Source: Halictus rubicundus
Taxonomy: Eukaryota > Arthropoda > Insecta > Hymenoptera > Halictidae
Reading direction: 5' to 3'
Length of the DNA: 64,000 nt
Assembly: GCF_050948215.1 (NCBI RefSeq)
Contig: NC_135164.1
Location: 9,119,116-9,183,115, forward strand
Below the pieces are notes generated by a model. The model saw nothing but the letters and a program-made list of their open reading frames with translations, ran no database searches and was not told where the DNA came from. The position numbers and the translations under genes were made by a program. Shown one piece after another: positions 38,193 through 50,682 of this stretch (its first letter is position 1; each line of letters opens with the position of its first letter).

Positions 38193-38797
38193 GTAAGTAG
38201 GGGACGAGAAAACGGGAGGAAGGGAAGACAGGAGACCCGAGGCAGGGGGCCACGCGAACGGGGAGGAGGCAAGACGAACGACCCAAGTCGGATACAACGA
38301 TACCTATTAAGATAGCATCGTGACCGACCTCGAGCAATCTTAGCGGACAGCCGCCAGCCGATTTCAAGGGCCGCGAGACTCCGCCCTGCACGGTTGTACC
38401 TGACGTCTCTCGAACCGATTCGACTTGTATCCGAGACGTCGTGACGTCGCGCGACGACGGCGTACCGTGGTACCAGACACCGAATCCGACGCTGGAATCC
38501 TCGGAACGAGGCAAATTTCGTTCGCGTAACTTCCACTAATTAGCGCTGTCGCGCTTCCGGTACCAGGCTTAACTTTCTCGAGCAGATATTACGCGCTCCG
38601 CTCTTTTGTTCAGCTTCGAAAGAGATTTATTAATTCCCCGCGAACGACTTGTCCATGGACCGCGCGCAATAAAGCGAGCGCCGAGACAAGCGGAGGCGTC
38701 GCATTGCCCTGCGCCCTCTCCCTTTGGTATCCGCGATTCTCCGTTTAATTGAAGGAATTGGATATCCCGCTCGAATAACGGAACAACGTCGGCGAGA

Positions 38798-38800
<3 letters not shown>

Positions 38801-38828
<28 letters not shown>

Positions 38829-38838
38829 TCGTTGTCGC
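38801..38838 (+). repeat. (GTCGCC)n hexamer array
   Basis: Four perfect hexamers and a decayed GTCGTC tail. Confidence 0.9.
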
Positions 38839-41721
38839 CATCCTGCAGGAATTCAAATAAATGAAGAGTGGCATTACTATTTGGCTTCTATTTTGCGCAA
38901 TTTATATCCACACGTACGAGAACAGACAAAAACACGTCGAACCGGATTTGATCGCGTCCCGTCGCATCTCGTAAATCAAGGCGCGATCGAATTAGGCTGT
39001 TAGGGTGTCGTCGAAAGCCTTCTCTCCCTCATTACGTATGCCGAGTAAGCGAAATTCCAAGGGGCCGCGGCCAAACGAATAAACTCGAATACCGCCTCTA
39101 CGCTTTTTATAGGTATTCGAGTACGTGCACTACCTATATGTATATCTGTATATATATGTATATATATATTCAAATTGGGGGGAAGCAATATATTCCGGGC
39201 CCACGCGTACCCAGGCCGCAGTACCCAGAATAACGCGGAGGGATCGACCGAGTCCGAAATAAAGACGTAAATACTCGGGGTGCGCACCGAAACGACCAGA
39301 CACCGAGGAATTTCTCGCTCCAAAATTAGATGACGTCCCGTCGCCGTATTTTTCATACGGACAAAAAACACAGCTTCCTCGGTCTTAGGGTTGGCTCGGC
39401 AGCTCGCGACTCGACGCGACGCGACGTTACGCTAGAAACGGCGAACGCGGCTTCGACTGGTCGTCGCGCAATTAAGAGGAAAAACGATCGGGCAGACCGG
39501 TGATCGATCGGTCATGCACTCCGAGCGAGCCGTTGCGCGCATAAATTTGTTGTCGGCGTGTACGAGCGCGTATTTCGCTCGGCAGCCGCCGCGCGAGTGG
39601 AATTTTTGTCGGTCGTTAGGCGCGCTCGTCACGACACGTCGACATTCTTCCGCGTCGTGGTTGCCATTGCTTTTATATTCGCACGCAACGGGGAACGGAC
39701 GAAAATAGAGCACGAATATAGGTGTGGAATCGAGCGCGAAGAAAGAACGCTCCAGCGGGTCCGTAAACCCGGGGACCATTCGTAAGTATGATTATTGAGA
39801 ACGTATATATGTGTACGATAAAAGTCGACGTGTCTCTAGGTGTTTGTTCGAGCGCGTAAGAAATCCCGCGTTTAGCACGGTCGATTATCGCGGACGTTCC
39901 TCCGAGGGAAAAGGTCTCGTGCACCGGAGAAAACTGCGGGCTAAGGCCAAGAGTCGTTGGTGGGTCGGTGGACCGCGACCCTTTGCTCTTCCGCAAGTTC
40001 TCGGGTCCCGCGGTAGACCGAGCCGCGCGTAATCCTGCCCGGAAACGAGATGTTTTCCGCGAGCGGTGTTTCGTTCCGGCGCGGCGCGCAGAAAACGCGG
40101 GCGTCGTCCCGTTCTCGCTTCGGTCCCCCCGATTCCTCGTCGTCCTCTCCGTCGCGATTCGCGGCAATTGCAACGAATTAGCGAAATTACCCGCAGAACC
40201 GGCCTGGTCGGAGGTGTTCCGCGGAGAACGAAGATCTTAGCTGCGAGCAACAATTACCGTCTAAGTGACTCGTTGCGGTTCGGAGCTGCGGAGGATCCAA
40301 TGGGGTACAAAGGGGGACGACGAGGGGGGAGCCAGATCGAGGGTTACGAGGGTAGAAATGTATGCGCGGAATATCGTCGCGTTACGAGAAACGCGTCCGT
40401 ATCGATTGGGGGCTGGCTGACTCCGAAACGGAACCGAGGAGAACTCGCGGCCGCCTCGGAGCTTGCGTATCCGCGAGCGCAAACGTTCCGCCGCCGCCTG
40501 CTACTTACATACCATGAATATTATTGATGCGTTAAGAGGCCTCTGCCAGAGGAATATTATTGCGCGATAATTGCCACGCTAATTGGTTGTCGGTACCCTT
40601 TGCTCGCTCGATTAAATTTAGCGTGCATTCGCGCGGGAGAACTCCAACGAGCTCGCGCGATCTCCGAGAGCAAAGACGTCGAAAAGGCGCGGAGAGCGTC
40701 GGCCGAGCGTTAACAGGCCGCTCAGCGAAAATTATATCGCAAACGGACCGGTCGGAAGAGAATGCGCGACGAAGATCCGATAAAATATCCAGTCGCGTCG
40801 TTTCTCGACGTCTATCTGTTTCCGCGTTTAATTTCTCTAATTACAACGACTCATCCCTCTCTCTCTCTCTCATTCTTGCCACTGTTCCGTCGTCGTGTTC
40901 CCGGCATCCACTCGAGGATTCCCATCCGATTCTCAACCCCTGAACCGTGGCAGGGGATCGGTGGAAGAAAAATTGTTACCGGCAGGTTTCCTCGAAATCC
41001 CGGCGTCTGCGTCTGCGATCCAGCCGCGTCATCGCGCTTTCCAGCCTCGTGGTTTCCAAGGATCTTCTTGGAAAATCCAAGTCACCGTAAGAACACCGGG
41101 ACGATCTCCGTCTCGAGGCATCGACCAAATAAAAAACGAGCGAGAAGATCGATGCAGCTCCGCGGAGCATCGAGCGGAGCTCTTTAGAGCGGCTGTGTGC
41201 TCGTCGATTCCATTTCATTCCGTTCGATTCTCACGCCCCTGTGGGGCGCATCCTCGAATCCTTTCGCGACTTCGACCATCGCCTCCGCTGGGTGCACCCC
41301 GATCGACCGGTAATCTCGACATTTCCCCGTGAAATCGCCAAGAGAGGAGTCGATCCTTCGTTGGTTCTCCGGTCCTGTCCCTGCCTCGACGCTCAACAAC
41401 GGAAATGCAAATGGTCGTTCCGTTCCGGACGAACAAGTTCCAGAGACTCCGCGATACCGGAAACGCCTCGCCGGTGTTCGCTCTGCCAGCAAAATATGTT
41501 CGCGGCATTATTCGAAATCATTTCTCGATTCCGGGACCGAGGTGAATCTTCGCCTCGCCAGTGTAATCGTATTCCCGGACGCGGTTCGGTCCGCGGTTCC
41601 GTCGCCTCGCAGACGGGACTGAATACGGAATATTTCTCGAGTTTCGTCGGACGTCTCCCTTTGTTTCCGGCTTGTCGGTTGACGAGAACGGCGAGGGTGG
41701 CGAGAATTGAGAAGGCGCGGC

Positions 41722-41745
41722 GAGGAGAGGAGAGGAGAGGAGAGG
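41722..41745 (+). repeat. (GGAGA)n pentamer array
   Basis: Four to five units. A matching array is at 49987-50010. Confidence 0.9.
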
Positions 41746-42434
41746 CGTCGAGACAGCAAGAACCTGAGGGACAGTTTTTACGGCGGACGAGACGGCGGTT
41801 AATTCGAGCCGCGTCGCAGTTTGGCCTCGACGCGGGACCGATGTTGCGCGGCTCTCCACGACATCCGATATCTCCCCGATTCGATCCACGAACCGCCATC
41901 AACCGGCTCTGCCCGTAATCGCGTTTCCAACCGATGTTATCGGTTTTATCGCGGGCCCGGCGAGACCCGAGAATTCCACTTTTTCGAAGCATGCTCCGGA
42001 TGTGCTTCCGGGACATTGACCAAGATAAGAAACGACGATCGGAGAAGTCCGACCTGGTTTCGTCGGCGTACCGAACCCGGGCTACGCGTTCCGACGACCA
42101 AAAGGAGGACAACCACGGGAACGGGATGGTTTCGTTTCGAGTAGAAGAGAGAAGGGCTTGAAACGAGGAGAGGATAAACGCGCGGCGTTCCATCCGCGGT
42201 GGTAAAAATCCAAGCCGGTAAACCGTACGCGAAGCGAGGCGAACTTGAGAAAGGGAGTGGTACAGTGTACGCCGTACGGGGATCAAGAGAATGGAGTAAC
42301 CCGAGCCGAGGAAGTGCGGTTTACGCGCAGCAATCCACCGGTGGAATGAAATGGAAGGGGGAGAGGGAGAGAGACTCGACGGCGAGGTGTGGAGCCGTGC
42401 TCTCGAGTTCCTCCGGTGTCCGTGTCGGGCTCTC

Positions 42435-42455
42435 GGGGTCGGGGTCGGGGTCGGG
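42435..42455 (+). repeat. (GGGGTC)n array with strong G-quadruplex pattern
   Basis: Three GGGGTC units followed by GGG give four G-runs with 2-base loops, the tightest quadruplex motif in the window. It lies at the start of the purine-rich section that runs to about 43.0 kb. Confidence 0.9.
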
Positions 42456-42599
42456 CGTGAAAAGCGAAAGAGAGTGACCAGACGTCGGGTGACGGTGGTA
42501 TCTTCTTAATTCGATCCAGCATCCCTAGCCGCGGTGGCATCGTCCTCTCGCGCGTAATTACATTCCCGATGATGTTATCAGTTTTATTGCCGGAGCTGG

Positions 42600-43190
42600 G
42601 TGGTGGTCGGGGGGTTGGACAGAGGGTGCGCGACTGCGAGCAGAGACACGAGCAGAGAAGAACCGAAGGTATCCCGCGACGCGGGACAGGAACGAGGGTG
42701 GAGAGAGCTGGATAGAGATGGACCAATAAACAGAGCGAGAGAGGTCAACGCGGACGACAGGGCGAGAAAGGCCAAAGGGAGAAAGAAAGGGAGGGAGAGA
42801 GATGGTACGACATCTACCGTTGCCACGAGGAAATTTGACTTTCAGATTGGGGTTGCGCGAGCCAACGGACAAAGGGTGGGAGGGTAGCGGGAAAGGGCAG
42901 AGGGGCGAACACGAGGAACCCCGGCAAGAGTCGTTGTGTGCGCCAAGTTGGCGTTCGTGTGTTCGAGGATGAGAATGTGCGCTAGAAAAGGGGGAGGTGA
43001 TTCAGCACGATAGGGATGGGAGTACTGCACCCGGGTCGTTAGAGCTCCTAATGAGACCTCCGTCCTCTCTCCCTTCGGCTTGCCACTCCGCCTCTCCCTC
43101 GAGTCGCTCTCCCTCGGTTTTCATCCCTCTCTCTATCTATCTCTCCCTCTCTCTCTCCTGTTCTTTCCGTATCCATCTGGCTCTCTTAGT
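42600..43190 (+). repeat. Purine-rich to pyrimidine-rich strand switch
   Basis: From about 42600 to 43015 the + strand is strongly A/G-rich (GGAGAGAG and GAAAGG words). From about 43050 to 43190 it becomes C/T-rich (CTCTCC and TCTATC words). The change occurs within about 40 bases. No gene explains the asymmetry. Confidence 0.6.
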
Positions 43191-44049
43191 CCGCACCTTG
43201 GCCACGCTATCCGGTAGCTCCTTCGGACAGCGACTCGGATGCGCGGTTCGAGATGCAAGATGCGGTCCGTGGGGCCCCGGAAGCCGTCCAGAAGCCGTCC
43301 AGGAGTCACGGAGCGGAGCGGAGCCGAGCGGCGCGGCGCGGCTACCGGCCGCATCTTTATTCGAGAGCCGTAACGTAATCGCGCGCAGTTAACAGAGGTG
43401 GTCGTTCTCGCTACGGACCGGGAGCACCACCGAGCATGCTCCCCTTCTTCCACGTTGCTCGTTCCTCGTGGCATTTTCGACCTCGCCGCCGTGAAACGAG
43501 CCTTTCGACGATTCCCCGGAGCTAACGAGCGTGAGCGGCCGAAACGAAGCCGCGCGCTTTTAATTCCCGACCTCGTAACGACACCCGCGAGCTTCTCCCC
43601 GCAACGCTCGTATTCTACTTTACCGCTCGGCTACGATTCACCGGCTCGATCGAGCCGCTCCCTCGATTCGTTCCTGCTCGAATTAACTGCGAGAAGAGAC
43701 AGAGAGCTTGCACGAGCGACCGTTATCTTATCGACGGTCCCGTGTTTCTCGTTCCGGATAGTGTGGACGATCGGTGTGGTGTTCCACTCGCGAGACGAAT
43801 CCCTGGAAAAACAAAGGGACTGGCGAGCGCGATAAACCGTGCGCGACGCTGCGAAGTCCAACGTTCCTCCGCGTTCCCGTTAAAAGGCTGAAGGGGAGAG
43901 AACTCTCGGTTCGCAAAGGGAGTCCTCCTCGGCTTTCGAATCGCGGGGCAACCTCTCGAGAGTTAACGAGAACGAGAGAGCAACGAGCAGCGCGGGCAAG
44001 GCAAACGCCGAGCGAATCCTTCCTTTTAATTTGTCGACCGAAAACACCG

Positions 44050-44384
44050 AGAGCGTAATTATTTCGAATCGCGTCGGAACGTCTTATCGCGGGTTTAATT
44101 ATCCTCGCCGTGGGCGGCCCAGCAGCCTAGCCTCGTCGGCCGCTTATTATTATCCGACAACAGATAATCTGGCCGACAGATTAATTACTACGAGTGCGTA
44201 CGCTGCGCACGGGACCTCGCTACCCCGCTTCGCCTCGTGCCGTGTCACGACCGCGCCTTTATCGGAGACTCTCACCTGTGTAATTACGAACCGAGCGGCA
44301 GCGAATCGGGCGCCTGCACCGACTTCCTCCCATTGGTCCGGAATCAACCGCTCAAGGACAGCTACGCGCGATAAACGTTATCGC
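44050..44384. promoter_or_regulatory. GATA / homeodomain / E-box motif cluster (candidate enhancer)
   Basis: Within about 330 bases the sequence has: a CTTATC core near 44083; TTTAATTATCC across 44094-44103; TTATTATTATCC near 44144-44155; the palindrome CAGATAATCTG at 44161-44171; TTAATTA near 44181; CACCTGTGTAATTACG near 44275 (an E-box next to a homeodomain core); CCATTGG near 44331; and the inverted pair GCGATAA/TTATCGC with a 3-base spacer at 44368-44384. Insect GATA factors (Serpent, Pannier and GATAe class) bind WGATAR, and homeodomain proteins bind TAATTA. The grouping and the symmetry of two GATA pairs are seen directly. The enhancer role is inference. Confidence 0.3.
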
Positions 44385-45222
44385 GGCATCTTTATTAATC
44401 GCGTGGCGATGATTACGAGACACAGTTCGGTTGGAGGGGGTAGTCATTCCTTTTCAGCGCGCGACGAGCTCGCTCCCGGGGAGTCAACAATATCGGGGTG
44501 TTCCATCGAGCGGAGTCGCGGCGCAACGGGGGAGATAAAACGAGAGGGACCGAGTTGGATTTTCTCCTCGTCGTTTCAACGGAGAAAGATTCCCGCTTTT
44601 GCTCGCGGACGCGGATTTGAGGGCCGAAATCGCGGCCCCCGTTGATTCCGCTCGATGCGAGAGCAGACGCGCGCGTCAACGCGGTCGCGGCGCGGCGGTA
44701 GAGCGGTATCGAGTTGCCAGGATTCTGTTCCTCCCTGTAATCGTCGAGGGGTCAAAGCACCCTAGTCTCTATAATAGTACACCGCCGGCGGGCGGGGGGT
44801 ATGCCGGCGAAATAATCCTCGGAGAAAAATCCGAAATATCGGCCGCGGATTCGTTTATAAATTCTATCCGCGAACAAAACGTGGCCAGGCTAGCGTGGCT
44901 CTCGGTCCCGGCTAGATCGGCTATTGAAATTTCGAGATCGATTTAATCGCGATTCTGTAAATAGAGGAGAATTCCGTGGGAACAACGATACCCCGAGCGA
45001 GAGGACCGGCACGCGCGCCACGGAGTCTCTCGATCGGAATTTTCTTACCGGTGGGTCAATTTACCAGACGGAGTTTAATCATGCATTCGGCACAACCAAT
45101 TTGTTCGCCAAATTAATTGCTAACGACGTTCGCTCACCGGAGCAAATACAGAGGACGGACCGTGCGCCGGAGAGCACCGCTATAATATCTGTTTCATTTT
45201 CGATTATACCTAGATCGAAGCG

Positions 45223-45246
45223 AGGCGAGGCGAGGCGAGGCGAGGC
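45223..45246 (+). repeat. (GCGAG)n pentamer array
   Basis: Five units, mirroring the GAGGCGAG words at 10185-10205 and 10320-10340. Confidence 0.9.
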
Positions 45247-45911
45247 GTTCGCGACCTTTCTACGAGATAGTTCGTCGCGTTTCAATATTCGGCCGGAAAC
45301 CAACGGACGTTATGGCCTCGAAAACCGATTTCGCCGGGCACCGTATAATCGACCAATATCGTGGCAACGCTCGACTCGGGCTAGAGCTCGGTCTCGGGCT
45401 CGAATAACCAACCAACTGCCGCGTCGCGTCGCGACACTCCTCTCGAACGCCTCTGCCCGCCGGAAAAGAAGACGCAGCCGCGCGATCTGCATAAAAGAAC
45501 AATTCGGCCATCGTCCAAACCGCTCTTCGTCGAGAGACCGAAGAACGGGGCTAACCTTATCTGGTTTCGCACCGGGAAAAGATCGTCGGTGGTCGTTCAC
45601 CGAAATGGCTATAAGTTCGACTGCCGTGCGACCGTGTATCGATCAAACGCGCCGTTTTTCGTAGCCGCGGTCGACCACGGGAACTTTCCGTCGAAGAATC
45701 TCGGTCGGAGAGCGAGCACGTTCTTCGGCGAACGTCGCGGCCGTATTCCGGGCTTGTGCCACGGCTTCGAACCTAGTTACGGTTATGTAACAAGGCTGGT
45801 TCCGCGCGCAGAAACGAGTCGACTCGAGATCCCGAGAGCCCAAAAGATCCGGCGAGTCGAACAGCCAAAGCGTGATCGGAAGCTGGAGGCCGGAGCCGAG
45901 TGTAGCGGGAT

Positions 45912-45923
45912 AAAAAAAAAAAA
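45912..45923 (+). repeat. A12 homopolymer
   Basis: Twelve A followed by GAAACGCG. Not enough to call a retroposon tail. Confidence 0.85.
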
Positions 45924-46077
45924 GAAACGCGAAACTTTTCGAGTATCGTCCGATCATTAAACTTCCGGTTTGCGCGTGCCGTGCCTCGGCGCATCCAGAG
46001 AATCGAGACAACGAGAGAGGCGTCCGGGACGAAGAATCCGTGCGGAATTCTGCGGAACTCGTCGAGCGTAGCAACGC

Positions 46078-46091
46078 GCGTATATATACGC
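46078..46091. other. Palindromic TATA word
   Basis: GCGTATATATACGC is a perfect 14-base palindrome that contains TATATATA in a GC-rich setting, followed by a pyrimidine-rich stretch. It could be read as a TATA box on either strand, but I saw no initiator at the right distance on either side. Confidence 0.4.
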
Positions 46092-47121
46092 TCCCTTCCT
46101 TCCGCCGCCACCTCTTCCAACTCTTCCTTATCCATTCATTCTACGTGAGCAGTTTAGCAACGAGGAAATAAAGCGGGAAAACTTTCAACGCGTTTCAATG
46201 CGATTCGACGCAATGAAATTTCCCTCCCATCCCATTCCGCCCCACCCCATTCCATTCCGCTCCCGTGTCCCATCGGCCGACTCCCGCCTTCGTCAGCGCT
46301 TCTCGCTTCTCGCTCCTCGTTTCCCCGTTGCGTCTTCCCTCGCTCTCTTAGCTCACTGTCACGGACAATTGCCGTCAATTGAGGAGGGTAATCGTGCGCT
46401 CGAATGTGTGTCAGCCGTTTGTCGAATCAACCGGCGAGGTTTGACCAGCCTCGCTCGATTCCCTTCGAATCGTCGTGAACTGGAACGTGAGCCACGTAAA
46501 CTTGGGATTTCCGAAACCCGTCACGTCGCTGTGTTTTGCCGTTTACACTGCGTTCGTCGTAACTTATGCACGCGGAAGCACGCGATCACTCGTCATCGAG
46601 TCTGACGAATGGAGCGGGCACGAGGATCGCCGAACCCATGACGCGTTTAGGAAATCCCAGGCTTAACACGTGCGAGTTCTCGTGGCGCATCGATTTCGTG
46701 GCAAGTGGGCCGGCCTGCAGGCTCGATTCTCGATATTTTCTCGCGGAGACAGAGATTTCTAGGGGAAACGGCCGATAGAAGACGGCTTCCATCTGCCGAA
46801 GAAGCCACGGCTAATACCCTCGACGTCCTCCTTATCCTTTCCGCTTCTTCTCCCGGACGGTGGATACTTAAAAACGCTCGAGAACGGGGGAAAAGCTGCC
46901 CGTACCCGTAAAGAAACCGTCGAGTGTTCCGTTTTAGACAGAGGCGTTACTCTCCAGCCAACATCCATTTACTCGGCCACGGCTCGAGCGGCGTCAAAGT
47001 AACATCGAGGTCAGGAACGCGAGAGGCGAGGTCGAGGGAGGAAGAACCGTCCGCGAAAATTGCCGGGACAAAAGGCGGCGGCGTTAAGCGGCCGGAGTAG
47101 TTCTAACCTTATCAGAATTTG

Positions 47122-47141
47122 CGCGGATCCGCGGATCCGCG
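47122..47141. other. Perfect 20-bp palindrome
   Basis: CGCGGATCCGCGGATCCGCG is identical to its own reverse complement. It is built from two overlapping GCGGATCCGC units, so it may be a short tandem duplication and not a binding site. Confidence 0.8.
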
Positions 47142-47488
47142 GGGAACTCGGATGAGATCCGTCGAGAGCGTTTAAGCCTCGTCGAAATGCGTCTGGTCGC
47201 GGCGAAACTCCGACATCCTAAAATTGCAAAACAAAACAACGGCGAAACGAGGCGGGAGTGTCTCTCTTTGAGCAACGTTGAGGCCATTAACAAGCGCGTC
47301 CGTGCACCAGCTCGTGCACCGCTAACACGTTTATCGACTTATCAAATTATCCCCCATTTCGCTTTCGAAAAGACCGACCCGCAGATTTTTCGTCGGGGCA
47401 CGTACGATCGACGTTCTCCGCAACGGCGTGACGTGGCGCGGCAACGGCAATGGCGGTGGCCTGCTGGCTACTCCTCCTTTCTCCCTTC

Positions 47489-47507
47489 TTTTTTTTTTTC
47501 TTTTTTT
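47489..47507 (+). repeat. Poly-T with one C interruption
   Basis: T11 and T7 around a single C, preceded by CT-rich DNA. It resembles a polypyrimidine tract, but no AG acceptor with a coding frame follows. Confidence 0.85.
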
Positions 47508-47615
47508 CACGTCCGTTCCGCGAGTACGCGCGATGAAATTATAACGTCGACGGGGGCGGTTTGAGCGGCGTCGAACCCACGGCGAAAGAAAAGGACGACG
47601 GAGAGACGGGAGAGA

Positions 47616-47636
47616 GAGACAGAGAGAGAGAGAGAG
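47616..47636 (+). repeat. (GA)n array
   Basis: About ten GA units. Confidence 0.9.
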
Positions 47637-48825
47637 GAAGAGAGCGTGCGGTACAGCGAGGTTGGGTCGCCGGAAAGCTCGGGAGCGGTATCCTTTTTTG
47701 GTTTCAAGAAAGATTCGAATTAAAATGCTACCGACGCTGCGGCGCGCAAGTGGCGACGAATGCTAATGAGCTTGAGCGCGCACCGGGCCTAGTAAATATT
47801 AATTACGAAATTAATAATAGCGGGAGCACGGCTGGGACGAGACGATGCTCCTGGGACGGCTTTCCTTCCCGGGAATTTACGCGTGTCGCGTTAAACGCTA
47901 TTAAAGCGAAACTTATTTCCTACGGCACCGACGAAAACTGACCCCCCTCCGCGAGATTCGTCGTCGATCGTCCAAGACAAGATCCCGCTATTTTATCGAA
48001 AGAAAGAGCGACATTAATTACTGCGATTTCGTTCGAACCCGGCCCGGCCATCGAAGTCGCTGCCTCGCCGAGCGAAGGTTAACAGTGTAACATCAATTAC
48101 AACGAAATGACAGCAATTAACCTATTTTCTGGGTCGCGAATCCGAAACGTCGATCCGTGCCGGGCGCGATCGCTGTTCGGAAGGTGGTCGTTGTGCGATG
48201 ACGTACGAAGCGAGCCAGCCAGCCAACGCAACGGCGAGCACCGAGCGTCGCTCTCTTTTCAGTATTACGGACACGATTCGGTCGCATTAATTATTTATCC
48301 GCCGTAACCACCGGCGATGAACATTAGCGATATGCGGGCCACGTTTACGTAATACCCGCTGCCAGCGAATATAAATGTTCTTCCTGCGGATGGACGCGAT
48401 CCGCTCGAGAGCAGCCGGCCGGACGAGAATCTTTGCGAGCGAGAGAGCGACACCGTTCCACAAACTCTGCCCGATAACGCTCGTTACGGGGGCGGAGGTG
48501 CGCGACGCTTTAAACAAGGACGAGAACCGACAGTTGCGGAGGAGAGTATCGGGAGCAGCTCCTTTAAAGTCGACGCCCGAAACCCGGTGGCCCAGTGAGT
48601 CCGGAAATAACGTATTAACGCGAACGTCGTTTGCTCGCGAACGAGCGACGGAACGATCCGCGAACGAAAGTAACATTCTCGCCGGTCTCTTTTGTGACAA
48701 TTACAGGCCGGTGCAGAGCGGAGCAGAGCAGCGTCGCGAGAGGAAATTACTTCGTTAACCTCAGCGTTCTTTCTCGCAGGAAATCTACGCCGTAGCAGCG
48801 CGAGAAATAATTAAAACGGCTCGTC

Positions 48826-48870
48826 GCGTCGCGTCGCCTAGCATCGCTTGGCATCGCCTCGCGTCGCTTG
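48826..48870 (+). repeat. Imperfect (CGTCG/CATCG) repeat
   Basis: Seven to eight decayed units of GCGTCGC and GCATCGC. Confidence 0.7.
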
Positions 48871-49986
48871 CTCGTTCGCAGACTAACCGGTTTAATCGGT
48901 CGTTATCGCCGAAACCGTAACGACGATGACGGGATCGATCCAGAGCCGAGGATCCACCGGATCCAACGATAATATGCTCGGATGATACGGTACGAGCGAA
49001 CGACTCGAATTTAGAGCACGGCGCCTGGCGCTCGTAGCTCGACGCCCGACGATCTTCCTTCCGGCACCGAATGCGCTCTGGCGTCGAACTCGGTCGAGGT
49101 TAAACGCGGAGGACCAACTGTATGAGCTCTGTACATGTATGTGTGGCTGTGTGTATTCGAACGTTCGAAAATATCGATGGAAACCGCAACAGAGACTTCG
49201 ACCGACAAACTGCAGCGCGACGGAGGAAATTATCGAGTGGACTTCAAAGGGCGGACAGCATGAAAAAGGGAGCGTGGTTTGAAATAGTCGCGCGCGAGCG
49301 CGGGCGCGGCCGCGGGCACGATGTTTCTCGAATTTGTCGATAAAGCAATCGAGGCGGAATATTTTAAACTCAATTAATCTCCGCGCGGAACGGCCGCGTT
49401 TTTACGAGCAATCCGCCGGTAAATCAATTGCCGCGCGTACACCGGAGTCAAAATAATCAAAGGGAACTGACCAACTGAGGACGATCGACGACCGATCAAA
49501 CCCTGTCCCCCTCTCGCGCGCGCATCGATGCCGCTCGACCGTTACGCGCGCGTCAACCGCGAAATGCTCGGCCCTTTACCGCGATCCGACGGAAAACGCG
49601 AAAACAAATATACAATTTTTTTTTTAGTCGCTGTATTTCATCTCTCGGACCTTTCGACGAGGTCATACGATGCTCCGCTATCGCGCCTATTTTCAAAGAG
49701 GGGAACGCGTATTCCCCGCGTCTCGTGAAAAGACACTCGGAAGGAACGCGAGTTAGGCACAAAGGTAGAGTGATGGAGGTCTTTTCACCAGATTGCCGGA
49801 CCAGCCGAAAACTCTGCTGATTATGGTCGCGCGATTCCCTTTCCTCTGCGGAGCGTGGGCCGTGGTCGGAGAGGGACGAGCGGAGAGTGGGCACGCATCG
49901 ATCGACGACGCCCCATCGATCTCCGCAATTTAAAAAGGTCCCCAACGGGAGTGCATCGGGATGTCGGAGAGCCATGTCGAGGCGCG

Positions 49987-50010
49987 GAGAGGAGAGGAGA
50001 GGAGAGGAGA
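49987..50010 (+). repeat. (GGAGA)n pentamer array
   Basis: Four to five units, the same unit as at 41722-41745. Confidence 0.9.
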
Positions 50011-50635
50011 GCGCGATAGGCAGCGCGACAGGGATGCTAGGTTACATCGACGAATTTCCCAGTGGTCGACGCGCGGCGGTACACAACGCACAGTGGCGGC
50101 ACAGAGGAGACATCGAACACGAAGGGTGACGCACACGTACGTGTACCGTCGACTGGCGTCGCACGCTCCCATACATGCATATTCACGCGGGACGGCAAAG
50201 TGCCACACCCTCTAACGTAGGATTTACACACGTACGCAACCGCCACAACAGCCACCGCGTTGCACCACCGTGCACCACCGTGCAACGTGGTGCGGTGCGG
50301 TGCGATGCGATGCGGTCTGGTATGCACGAGGGAGGACCGGAGAGGCGCGGATCCGCGGAGGAAGGAAGGAAGAAGAGGAGAGAAAGCCGCTCGGACAAAG
50401 GCCGCGACGAGAGGCGGAGAGAGAAAGGGTGCGTGCGGCGTCCAGCGATGTCCACCGGATGGGTGGGCAAGAGGACTGGCTGGCAGGCCTCCGACAGAGG
50501 TGCTACACGTGGAAACTTTGCGGTGGAGTTAAGCTCCGTCGCTCGCTGTTTACCATTTGCTGGGAACATACGAAATTCATCCGTCGTGACCGCACGCATC
50601 GACGCCGATCGATAGCGCACGGGCGCCGCCGTCCG

Positions 50636-50682
50636 CCACTACCACTACCACTACCACTACCACTACCACTACCACTACCACC
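50636..50682 (+). repeat. (CCACTA)n hexamer array
   Basis: Nearly eight perfect hexamers, then a CCACCG-rich tail to about 50705. Confidence 0.95.

Larger units (their letters stand above)
36731..42434. other. No gene seen
   Basis: A 297-codon frame on the - strand (41393-42286) overlaps a 225-codon + frame. Both are Arg/Ser-rich and look random. A small hairpin, TTTCCAAG/CTTGGAAA, lies near 41050. TA-rich words cluster at 39120-39172. Confidence 0.55.
44385..47121. other. No gene seen
   Basis: A 63-codon + frame at 46475-46666 contains a short hydrophobic stretch but has no promoter or splice support. The rest is GC-rich non-coding DNA. Confidence 0.55.

Noticed and set aside
41393..42286. 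Open frame of 297 codons on the - strand
   Set aside because: Same biased composition and full overlap with a 225-codon + frame. No motif, splice or promoter support.
46475..46666. 63-codon frame with a short hydrophobic segment, a possible small membrane protein
   Set aside because: The hydrophobic stretch is short, there is no promoter or poly-A context, and many such frames are expected by chance.
48370..48590. TATAAAT, a 127-codon frame and CCCA|GTGAGT taken together as a possible first exon
   Set aside because: No initiator at the right distance, and the frame runs on past the donor with the same biased composition, so nothing marks an exon end.
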